64,000 nucleotides of DNA from Halobacteriales archaeon QS_8_69_26 (GTDB lineage Archaea > Halobacteriota > Halobacteria > Halobacteriales > SW-7-71-33). A program made the translations under genes and the position numbers. Every line of letters starts with the position of its first letter. Position 1 is the first letter of the stretch. Shown here piece after piece: positions 46,795 through 55,500 of this stretch. The DNA lies in contig PXRX01000008.1 in assembly GCA_003023195.1 (NCBI GenBank), positions 163,191-227,190 on the forward strand, in the 5' to 3' direction. The notes under the pieces were generated by a model. That model saw nothing but the letters and a program-made list of their open reading frames with translations. It made no database searches and had not been told where the DNA came from.

Positions 46795-48027
46795 ATGAGC
46801 TACCAACCACAGGATGGCGACGTCATCGCCGACAAGTACCAGCTAGACCAGTTCGTCGACGAGGGGGGCATCTCGAAGGTCTGGGTCGGGCACGACGTCT
46901 CCAGCGGACGCAAGGTCGCCATCAAGCACCCGAACTACGACTCGACGAACGACCCGGCGATCATCGACGAGAGCCTCCGGAGCGAACTGGAGATCCTGGA
47001 GTCGATCAGCGACGCGGGCGGGCACCCGAACGTGATGACCCTCATCGAGGGGATGGAACACGAGGACCTGCTCTTTCTCGTCGTCGACTTCATCGAGGGC
47101 GAGGACATGCACAAGGTCGTCGAGCGCCGCAACGGCATCACGGACCCGGGCGACATCCGGCGGGTCGGTATCGACCTCTCGGAGGCGATGTCCTTCCTCC
47201 ACCAGAACGAGATCATCTACCGGGACCTGAAGCCGGACAACGTGATGTTGAAGCGGGACCTGACGCCGGTGCTGATCGACTTCAACACCGCGAAGGGGTT
47301 CGAACCGGACGACGGCGAGTCCGACGCCACCTCCGGGACGGTCATCCCCAACCCGACGTACAAGCCCCCGGAACTGAACAACGACCCGGAGCTCATCGGC
47401 TACCGGCAGGGGCCCTGGTCGGACGTCTACTCCATCGGGAAGTTGCTGATGTACATGCTCTCGGGCAGCGGCGTCCGGAAGGACGCCGTCGACCCGCGGG
47501 ACTTCCCCGGCACGCGGTCGGTCCCGGCCTACCTCGCGGAGATAATCGAGAACGCCACCCAGAAGCACAAGGACGACCGGTACCCGAACGCGACGGTCCT
47601 GGCGCGCGTCCTGGAGAGCCGCGACCCACAGCCCCCGGAGGTCGGACAGTTGGTCCACCTCCAGGAGGGCGAGACCTACGAGATATTCCCCGGTGACACG
47701 GTCGGGCGCAAGGACGCCGACGGTCCCCAGGCATCGATCACGCTGGACGACCCGGACAACTACATCTCGGCGGTCCAGGTCCAGTTCGACATCGACGAGA
47801 ACGGGGACTGGGTGCTCGACGACCGGAGCCTGAACGGGACCTGGGTGAACACGGGCGACGGGTGGAACCGGGTACTCGGCTCGGAGGGCCTCGAACGGCT
47901 CCTGGAGAAGGGCGAGGACCCCCGCGAGGACGGGAAGATGCCCCCGGAACGCATGGTGATAGAGGAGGGCGACCGGATCGCGCTGGTTCACCCGCGCTAC
48001 GGGGTCTGGCTACGCTTCGACGGGTGA
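46795..48027 (+). CDS. Hanks-type Ser/Thr kinase fused to FHA domain, second copy
   Basis: A 410-residue kinase/FHA fusion. Kinase: DEGGISKVW loop, AIKHPNYD lysine, catalytic YRDLKPDNVML, DFN in LIDFNTAK, and NPTYKPPEL. FHA: EIFPGDTVGRKDADGPQASI, NYISAVQVQFDIDENGDWVL, DDRSLNGTWV. Overall it matches the protein at 43100-44296, so the two are duplicates that now face opposite ways. RD-type catalytic loop (YRD) is better kept here than in the other copy (YLD). Its ATG is four bases after the vWA stop and seven bases separate it from PP2C, so the three genes form an operon. Confidence 0.93.
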   Translation: MSYQPQDGDVIADKYQLDQFVDEGGISKVWVGHDVSSGRKVAIKHPNYDSTNDPAIIDESLRSELEILESISDAGGHPNVMTLIEGMEHEDLLFLVVDFIEGEDMHKVVERRNGITDPGDIRRVGIDLSEAMSFLHQNEIIYRDLKPDNVMLKRDLTPVLIDFNTAKGFEPDDGESDATSGTVIPNPTYKPPELNNDPELIGYRQGPWSDVYSIGKLLMYMLSGSGVRKDAVDPRDFPGTRSVPAYLAEIIENATQKHKDDRYPNATVLARVLESRDPQPPEVGQLVHLQEGETYEIFPGDTVGRKDADGPQASITLDDPDNYISAVQVQFDIDENGDWVLDDRSLNGTWVNTGDGWNRVLGSEGLERLLEKGEDPREDGKMPPERMVIEEGDRIALVHPRYGVWLRFDG

Positions 48028-48033
48028 GAGACA

Positions 48034-49488
48034 ATGCAGTATGCAACCGCATTCGACATCGGCAAACGGAAGCGCGAGCAGGGCGGGATCAACGAGGACA
48101 GCGTCGCGGTCGACCTGCTCAACGACGGGCACCGGGACTCCGAGCGCCGGGCCGCCGTCTTCACCCTCGCGGACGGGGCGGGCGGGGCCAAGGCCGGCGA
48201 CGTCGCCTCCTACGTCATCACCGTGGAGGTGACCCGCCGGCTCACCGAGAAGCTCTGGAACACCCGGAGACTCGGCGAAATCATCGACGCGGGGTCGCGC
48301 CAGGGGGCCACCATGGGGACCCGTGGGCTGGGCGATTCGGTCACGAACGATCCCCTCGCCGAAATCACCGACGACGGCGTCCACATCATCATCGAGGAGG
48401 CCATCCAGGAGGCCCACACCCGGCTGATCGAGGTCATCAACGAGTACGACCTGGAGAGCGCCTACTCGACGGTCGTCGCCGGGATCAAGATCGGTGACAC
48501 GTTCCACTACGGCTGGGTGGGCGACAGCCGCGCCTACGTCGTCAACACGGCCGAGGAGCGCGACGAGGACCAGCGGGTCAGCCTCCTGACCAAGGACCAC
48601 TCGGTCGTCGAGCGCCTCGTCAACGAGGGCGAGATAGACGAGGTCGAGGCCTACGTCCACAGGCGAGGCAACCGCGTCACGCGGGCGCTCGGGGGCAACC
48701 GCGGCGAGGACCCCGAAGCCAGCCGGGTCGACGTCGACACCAACTCCATCCAGCTCTACGGCGACGACGTCCTCCTGATCACCAGCGACGGACTGATCGA
48801 CGCCTACACCGGCGCGCCCGAACTCCACAAGCAGTACGAACAGGCCGACGACACCGAACAGATCGAGGAGGCCATCCTGGAGAAGTCCGTCACCGACGAC
48901 GAGATACGGGACGTGATCCTCGAGGCCGCTACCCTGGACGCGGCCGCACAGGAGTTCGTCGACCTCTCGAACGAGCGCGGCGGGAAGGACAACGTCTCGC
49001 TCGTTCTCTTTCGCGACGGGAACCTCCCGCGGTCGCCGGTCGGCGGGTTGCCCGTCCGACTGTACGACCCCGACCCCGAGGAGATATACGACTGGGAGAC
49101 GGTCCTGATGCACTCGGAGGACGACGCCGACAAGCCGGTCGCCTCCGCCGAGAGCGGCGGGGGCGGGACCGCCTCGGCTGCCGCGACGGCCGCCGAACCG
49201 GAGGCCGCCTCGGCGGCCGCGTCCCCCGACGCCGAGGGGACGACCGCCGACGTCGCCGCGGGTGCCGACGCCGACCCGGACGAATCCGTCGCGGAGGAGG
49301 TGGACGAGGACGCGGAGTCGGCCACCGAGTCCGAGACGGAGGGGACGGGCTCGGAGACGGAGGAGACGGACGCCGACACGGAGGAGTCGACAGCCGGGGA
49401 CGACGGATCCGGGGATGACGAGGGTGGCGACGACTCCGGGCCCGATGCCTCCGACTTCGAGTTCTCGTTCAGTTCCGACTCCGAGTGA
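48034..49488 (+). CDS. PP2C-family protein phosphatase with acidic tail
   Basis: A 484-residue phosphatase. PP2C motifs occur in order: NEDSVAVD, FTLADGAGGAKAGDVAS, WVGDSRAYVV, LTKDHSVVERLVNEGEI, VTRALGGN, LLITSDGLID and GGKDNVSLVLF. These supply the Asp residues binding two Mn/Mg ions. An internal helical insertion (about 95-125) is longer than usual. The last 130 residues are Ala/Glu/Ser/Thr-rich and disordered, ending DASDFEFSFSSDSE. It would remove phosphates set by the two neighbouring kinases, like PppA with PpkA in bacterial type VI systems (analogy). Confidence 0.93.
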   Translation: MQYATAFDIGKRKREQGGINEDSVAVDLLNDGHRDSERRAAVFTLADGAGGAKAGDVASYVITVEVTRRLTEKLWNTRRLGEIIDAGSRQGATMGTRGLGDSVTNDPLAEITDDGVHIIIEEAIQEAHTRLIEVINEYDLESAYSTVVAGIKIGDTFHYGWVGDSRAYVVNTAEERDEDQRVSLLTKDHSVVERLVNEGEIDEVEAYVHRRGNRVTRALGGNRGEDPEASRVDVDTNSIQLYGDDVLLITSDGLIDAYTGAPELHKQYEQADDTEQIEEAILEKSVTDDEIRDVILEAATLDAAAQEFVDLSNERGGKDNVSLVLFRDGNLPRSPVGGLPVRLYDPDPEEIYDWETVLMHSEDDADKPVASAESGGGGTASAAATAAEPEAASAAASPDAEGTTADVAAGADADPDESVAEEVDEDAESATESETEGTGSETEETDADTEESTAGDDGSGDDEGGDDSGPDASDFEFSFSSDSE

Positions 49489-49497
49489 CTGCCCGGC

Positions 49498-50742
49498 TCA
49501 CCCGATTTCGGTGCCGCAGGCCGGACAGAAGGCGCCCTCGGGGTCGACCGGTTCGCCGCAGTTCGAGCAACTGACCTCCCCGGGTTCGTCGTTCTCGTCG
49601 ACGTCCTCCAGGTCGACGGCCCCGGACTCGACGAGGGTGACCGCCCGCTCGGCGGCCGCACGGAGTCCGTCGGGGGCCTCCTCCTCGGCGGCCAGCCCCC
49701 GGAGGTCGCCCAGTCTGAGCCCCGCCGGGGGGTCCCGCTCGTCGAGGTTCTCAAGGATGCCGACGAGGCCGTCGCGGGCGGCCTCGACGTCCTCCGGGAA
49801 CTCCTCGGCTAGCGCCGAGAGCGCCCCCAGCGAGTTGTGCCGGACCGCCCGGTCCTCGTCGGCCACCCGTCGGGTCAAAAGATCCACCGTCGGCCTGGGG
49901 GCCTCGGGGTTCTCCTCTGCCAGGTAGGCCAGCGCGAACGTGACGTGGCGCTTGACCCCGGTGTCGTCGTGGTCGAGTCGTTCGAGCAGCGACTGGGCGG
50001 TGTCCGCGTGACGGCCCGACGGCTGGCGGGTGGGGTACCCCAGCGCGTAGGCCGCGGCCGCGCGGACCTCCGGGTCGTCGTGGTCGGTCAGTTCGATCAA
50101 CCGCTCGGCGGCGTCGAGGACGTCCTCCGGGGAGGCCACCCCCACGTTGCCCAGGGCGTAGGCGGCGTTCTTGAGGACCGCCTCGGAGTCGTCCTCGAGT
50201 CGTTCGCGGAGCCCCTCGCCCCCCTCGGCGACGGCCTCGGGGTCGGCACCGGCGATGTCGCCCAGCGTCTTGGTGACGTTGACCCGCACCTCGGCCGTCT
50301 CGTCGTCCAGGAGCGAGAACAGCCGTTCCAGTACGCCCTCCTGGGCCAGCGCCTCGGGGTCGGCCTCGGCGATGGACTCCAGGGCGTAGGTGACGTTCAC
50401 CCGGATGGTCCCCTCCTCGTCGATGACCGCGACCAGTGCCGGCAGGACCGCCGCCACCTCCCCGGGGTCCTCGTCGGCCACGTTCCCCAGTGCCAGTGCG
50501 GCGTCGTCCTGCAGGTGGTCGTCGTTCAGACACTCCGTCAGCGGGTCGACGAGCGCGACCCCGTCCCCCGGATAGCTCTCGGTCAGCCGCACGACCGTCC
50601 GCAACGCCCGCCCCCGAACGTAGTCGCTCTCGGCAGTCAGGAGGTCCGCCAGTTCCGAGACGTGCCCCCGGAGTTCCGGAAGCCGGGTCTCGGCCATCCT
50701 CGCCAACTCGTCGGCCTTCGATCGCGCTTCGCTCTCGGCCAT
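49498..50742 (-). CDS. HEAT-repeat protein with C-terminal zinc ribbon
   Basis: A 414-residue soluble scaffold. Eight or nine HEAT-type repeats (about residues 15-330) appear, such as LQDDAALALGNVADEDPGEV, IRVNVTYALESIAEADPEAL, VRVNVTKTLGDIAGADPEAV and AVLKNAAYALGNVGVASPED. A charged helical link and a zinc ribbon (CSNCGEPVDPEGAFCPACG) end it. It lacks membrane helices and the T-x-V/I-M motifs of the 1384-residue HEAT protein. Its stop faces the PP2C stop nine bases away. It is probably a protein-binding platform within the signalling block; partner unknown. Confidence 0.88.
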   Translation of the reverse strand: MAESEARSKADELARMAETRLPELRGHVSELADLLTAESDYVRGRALRTVVRLTESYPGDGVALVDPLTECLNDDHLQDDAALALGNVADEDPGEVAAVLPALVAVIDEEGTIRVNVTYALESIAEADPEALAQEGVLERLFSLLDDETAEVRVNVTKTLGDIAGADPEAVAEGGEGLRERLEDDSEAVLKNAAYALGNVGVASPEDVLDAAERLIELTDHDDPEVRAAAAYALGYPTRQPSGRHADTAQSLLERLDHDDTGVKRHVTFALAYLAEENPEAPRPTVDLLTRRVADEDRAVRHNSLGALSALAEEFPEDVEAARDGLVGILENLDERDPPAGLRLGDLRGLAAEEEAPDGLRAAAERAVTLVESGAVDLEDVDENDEPGEVSCSNCGEPVDPEGAFCPACGTEIG

Positions 50743-50872
50743 GTATTCGTCCGGTTCGACGGTAACACAAAAAACTGTTCGGGGCGCGGCCGAGAGGCCG
50801 GACGACGTGTCGCTCGCCCCGTGGATCGACCGCGTGGGGCCACCCTGTCCCGGTGAGCCGGGTCGACGCCGG

Positions 50873-52345
50873 TCAGGCCGCGGCCCGCGTGACGTCCCGG
50901 TAGTAGGTCAGCAGCGACCCGACGAGCAGTATCCCGGCCCCGGTCCGGACGATGGGGTGGCCGAGACCACGCAGGAGCCGTCGGATCCACGGCGGCAGCC
51001 ACCGGGGGCCGGATGCGTAGTCCGGTTCGACCGGTCTCGCCACCCGGACGTTCACCCGGAACCTGTCGGCTTTCACCCGGCTCCCGGTCCAGTCCTCGAC
51101 CCGGCGCTCGGCCTGGCGCTGGCTGGGCGGTGGCTCCCCGCGACGGTCCCTGTCGTTGGCCCACGCCAGGAGGTCGCCGACGGTCCTGTCGTGGTCGGAC
51201 AGCATCGCCGCCAGCCGGGACAGCACCGCCGCCCCGCGGAGCCGGCCCGCCTCGGAGTCGGTCCCGTCGGCCAGCAGGCGGTGTTCGGTCTCGCCCCCCT
51301 TCGCGAGGACCCCGTCGTGGTCGCGCGGGGCCGCCAGCCCCTGTTCGAGCGCCAGCCGTACCGAGAGGTAGCTCGCGCTGGCCTCCCGGAACCACCCGAA
51401 CTCCTCGCCGGAGAGGTTCCCCTGCCGGGTGTGGACGTACTCGTGGATCCAGACGTTCCAGGCCGCCGACAGCCGTGCCCCGGCGTAGACGACGAACTCG
51501 TTCGCCCGGGCCTGCCCCGCGACGGTGCCGTTGGGCAGCCCCGGCATCGCGAACACCCGCACGTCGCGGTAGACGTGACCCACGTCGAGGCGGCGGGCGC
51601 TCTCCGCCAGCGTCCGGAGGACCCGGTCCGGGTCGGCCAGCCGTTCCCGGTCGACGGCGTCCGGCACCACCAGCGTGATGGTCTGGCACCCGACGGTCGT
51701 CCGGTACCGGTCGACCCCGTCCAGCACCAGGAACCGTGCACCGATCACGCCCTCCCCGGCCGGTCGCAGTTCCACGTCCGGGCCGGTCCGGAGCACTCGC
51801 CCCACGAGGTGGTCCTCGCCGCTGGGGAACGGGAACGCCCGGCCCTCCAGGGTTCGTCCGGTCGTCCGGACCCGGACCCGGGGGTTCTCGGTCGACCCGT
51901 CCCAGGCGAACTCGCCGTCCCCGGTGGGCCCGAAGCCGTCGGCGGAGACGACCTCTGCCCCGGGAACGTCGCCGACGGTGAAGGTCCGGGACCGCGAGGC
52001 CGGGACCCGGAACTCGACGAGGTACACCGACCGGTTGAGCGCGGCCTGGCGCACGACCCCCACCACTCCGTCCCCCTCGGCCGCCGTCGCCTCCGCCCGG
52101 TCGTCCTCGCCACCGGTGAATCCCCTACTTTCGTACTCCGCCTCCGGGCTCCCGATGCACTCCTCCGGGGGACCGTCGTCGGGGTATCGCTCCTCGACGA
52201 CGCCCGTGCCGGAACTGAGCGCCGGCGCGGCGACGATGGTACAGCAAAGGATCGCCACGAGGACGGGGACGGCCCCGGTCCGGAGCCGCCGGAGTCCCGC
52301 CCTGAGTTCGGCGCGGATCCCGTTGGGGGGTGTTCCCTCCTCCAT
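50873..52345 (-). CDS. Membrane-anchored zinc metallopeptidase-like protein
   Basis: A 490-residue protein from ATG 52345 (MEEGTPPNGIRAELRAGLRR). An N-terminal signal-anchor (about 22-45, VPVLVAILCCTIVAAPALSS), a large extracytoplasmic domain and a C-terminal helix (about 462-482) place the body outside the cell. The domain holds HEYVH (His301-Glu302-His305), the zinc-binding HExxH motif, and WFREASASYLS (Glu321), a likely third ligand, as in gluzincin peptidases. Strand-rich modules precede it (about 85-190). The spacing of 15 residues to Glu is shorter than in M1 or thermolysin, so the family is uncertain. It may process S-layer or particle proteins, or serve as an effector. Confidence 0.75.
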   Translation of the reverse strand: MEEGTPPNGIRAELRAGLRRLRTGAVPVLVAILCCTIVAAPALSSGTGVVEERYPDDGPPEECIGSPEAEYESRGFTGGEDDRAEATAAEGDGVVGVVRQAALNRSVYLVEFRVPASRSRTFTVGDVPGAEVVSADGFGPTGDGEFAWDGSTENPRVRVRTTGRTLEGRAFPFPSGEDHLVGRVLRTGPDVELRPAGEGVIGARFLVLDGVDRYRTTVGCQTITLVVPDAVDRERLADPDRVLRTLAESARRLDVGHVYRDVRVFAMPGLPNGTVAGQARANEFVVYAGARLSAAWNVWIHEYVHTRQGNLSGEEFGWFREASASYLSVRLALEQGLAAPRDHDGVLAKGGETEHRLLADGTDSEAGRLRGAAVLSRLAAMLSDHDRTVGDLLAWANDRDRRGEPPPSQRQAERRVEDWTGSRVKADRFRVNVRVARPVEPDYASGPRWLPPWIRRLLRGLGHPIVRTGAGILLVGSLLTYYRDVTRAAA

Positions 52346-52525
52346 CGACGGCGCTCCACCCGGTTTCCGGCGTGGTGCTTCCCCCACTAATGTCCGGGGA
52401 TCTGTCGAGGGACTGTGGGATCCGACGGTGGAGGACGGCACTCCGTGGGGTGGTCGTGGGCGGATCCGCCAGGGAACCGTGGGAGAAAGCCAGTCCGTCG
52501 GGGGAGGACGGCCCCGGGAAACGGA

Positions 52526-55500
52526 TCAGTCGTCGCCGTCGCTCGGTTCGGGTTGTTCGCTCTCGGTAGCGGCGTCGTCGGCGTCGTCCTCGTCCTCGCC
52601 GGGTTGCATGATGATGGTCTCGGAGGTCTCGTCGTCCTCGTCGTCGGCGTCGGGGTCCATGATCAGCGTCTCCGAGGTCTCGTCGTCCTCGTCGTCGCCG
52701 GGTTGCATGATGATGGTTTCGGAGGTCTCGTCGTCGTCGGCCGCGTCCCCCTCCTCGTCGGCGTCGCCGGCACCGGTCTCTTCGTCGGCGTCCCCGGCCT
52801 CGCTCTCGTCGTCCCCGTCGTCGCCGGGTTGCATGATGATCGTTTCGGAGGTTTCGTCGTCGCCCTCCGCGACGGCGTCTCCCTCGTCCCCGGCCTCGCT
52901 CTCGTCGTCGCCGGGTTGCATGATGATGGTCTCTGAGGTCTCGTCGTCGGCGTCGGCCTCGTCCCCTGCATCGTCGTCGCCGGGTTGCATGATGATGGTC
53001 TCGGAGGACTCGTCGTCGGCCTCGGGTTCGTCGCCCTCGTCCACTGCGTCTGCCCCCTCGTCGGCGTCGCCGTCGTCGTCGCCCGGTTCCATGATGATGG
53101 TTTCCGAGGACTCGTCGCCGTCGCCGGCGTCGGCCTCCGTCTCCGGGCTCTCGCTCCCGTCGTCCTCGTCGCCGCCGGGTTCCATGATCAGCGTCTCGGC
53201 GTCCTCGTCGTCTTCGTCCTCGGCCTCGACGCGGGTTTCCTCCTCGCCGACGGCGCCGAAGTCGAACTCGCCCTCGTCCATCTCGTCGAGATCGTCGCCG
53301 CCCTCCATCGGGTCGAACACGCGGGTGTCGCCGGAACTGCCGGCCTCGTCGGCGTCCTCGACGTTCCAGACCTGGGTCTCCTCGCCGGCGGGACCCTCGG
53401 GTTCGGTCCCACCGGTGGGGGTGCCGGTCTGGACGGCGCTGGCGGCCGACTGGAGGGTCTCGCCCTCGATGTCGACCGCGGGGTCGCGCTGGAGGCGCCG
53501 GAGGCGGTCCGAGGCCTCGGCGGCCGGGTCGACCAGGCCCGGATCACGCTCCGCGAGGGTCACGATGACCTCCGCGGCCCGCTCCCTGACGATGGAGGAG
53601 TCGTCGTCCAGGCGGCCGATCACCCGGCGGATGTCGGAGGCGATTGCGGCGGGTTCGTGGGCCGCGAGTTCGTCCAGGGCGTCCAGCGCGGTCGCCCGGG
53701 TCCGGGTGTCGCTGTCGTCGATGACGACCGCCAGGTTCTCCGCGACGGGTTCGACCGCGCTGGGGTTGTGGTCGGCGACGTTCGCGAGCACCTCGGCGGC
53801 GTTGCGCCGCACCCGGACGCTCCCCTCCTCAAGCGCGGCCGTGACGGCCGGGATGGCCTCCCGCGAGGCCTCGGGGAACTCCTCGGAGAGGTTCGCCAGC
53901 GACTGGAACACCGCCTCGCGGGTCGCTCCGCCGACGTTGCCGGCGATGTTGACCAGCGGTTCGATCAGGTTGTCGCCGCGGCTCACGCCGTGGTCGGTGA
54001 CGTCGCCGACGAGTTCGGCGGTCACCTCGCTGACGTTCTTGCCAGCGATCATCGCGCCGGCGTACTGGCGCGAGACCGGGGTCGGGTTCCCCAGGCCGGC
54101 GGCCATCTCCGGGAGGACCTCGGTCCCGTAGCCGGGGTACTCGTCGAGGACCCGCGAGAGGCCGCTGATGGCCATCTCGCCGACCGTGCCGGAGGTTCCG
54201 AGGTTCAACACGAGTCCCTCGACGAACGGGCGGCCGTCGTCGGGCGAGGCGGCGATGACCGTCGCCGCCGCCGCGACGCAGTGCTCCCGGACCGTCTCGC
54301 TCTGGTGGGTCAGTCCCGACTCGATGGCGGTCATGACCCTGTCGTCGTGGCGCTCCTCGGGGTTGAACTGGATGAGGTCCTTCAGGACCTGCGCGGCCGG
54401 TTCGCTGACGGTCGCGTCCTCCACCGGGACGTACTCCGCGACGATGCCGGTCGCGTCGGGATACTCGGCGAGCTGGTCCGGTGGGACGAGTTCCAGCGCC
54501 CGCAGCAGTGCGGACTCGGCGGTGCCGGCGAGCGCGGAGTCCTGGTTGGAGAGGTGGGCGACGATGTCCTCGACGACGGCACCGCGGCGCTCCTCCGAGG
54601 CGGCCTCGACGAACGCGAACACCGCCTCTGCGGCCTGTCCCCGCGACTGCTCGTCGGGGTCGTCCAGCATCCCAAGCAGCCGGTTGGGGTCGATCCGGTT
54701 GGCGTGGCGTGACATCGAGGACTCCAGGACGTGGGCGGCCATGTACCGGACCAGCGGCTCGTCGCTCTCGACGCCCGAGAGTACCGTGTCCAGGCCGCTC
54801 GTCTCGACTATCGCCGTGTCGCTCGTCAGTGCGTACGCGGCCGCCGCGCGCGCTTCCCCGTCGGTGAACTCCGACCACCTGACCAGGTCGACCAGGATCC
54901 GTTGCTCGTCCTCGCTCCCCAGGACCGTCCCCAGGTCGGCCCGGGCGTACCGGCTCTCGTCGGTGGCCCGGTGGGCGGTGTACCAGAGGCGAGCGAATGC
55001 CTTCACGACCGAACTCGTCAGGTCGATGTCGGCGGGTTCGTCGCCCAGGATCTCCTCGATCCGCTCGATGGGGAGGTCCTCGACCTCGTCCAGTGGCGGG
55101 CGCTCGACTTCCTGGCTCGTGTACCCGATCAGCAGGATCCGGGCGTATGCTTCGACGCCCAGTTCGCGGGTGGTCCGGTCCTCGCCGTCCAGGTGCTTCT
55201 GGACGGCCGCGAGGACGGCCTCGTCGGTGAGGCGGTCGACTGTCTCCAGGGCGCGCTCCCCACGCAGGAGTTCGACGACGCCCATCAGGGCTGGCCGTGC
55301 GAACTTCTCGTCGTCGAGGTACAGCGCCCCGACGAACTCCTCCAGGGCCTCGTCCTCGCGGTACAGCGACGCCCCGGCGGCGATCGCCAGCCCCTCGAGG
55401 GCCGTCGAGCGGAGGCCGTCGTCGCGGGCGCGAACGTACGCGAGCAGGCGGTCGATCTCGCCTTCGGTGATCGAGGACGGGTCCTCCTCGACGCGCTCTA

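Noticed and set aside
43100..48027. The two FHA kinases as pseudokinases
   Set aside because: The ATP-binding Lys, the catalytic Asp and the metal-binding Asp (of DFN) are all retained, so loss of activity cannot be claimed.
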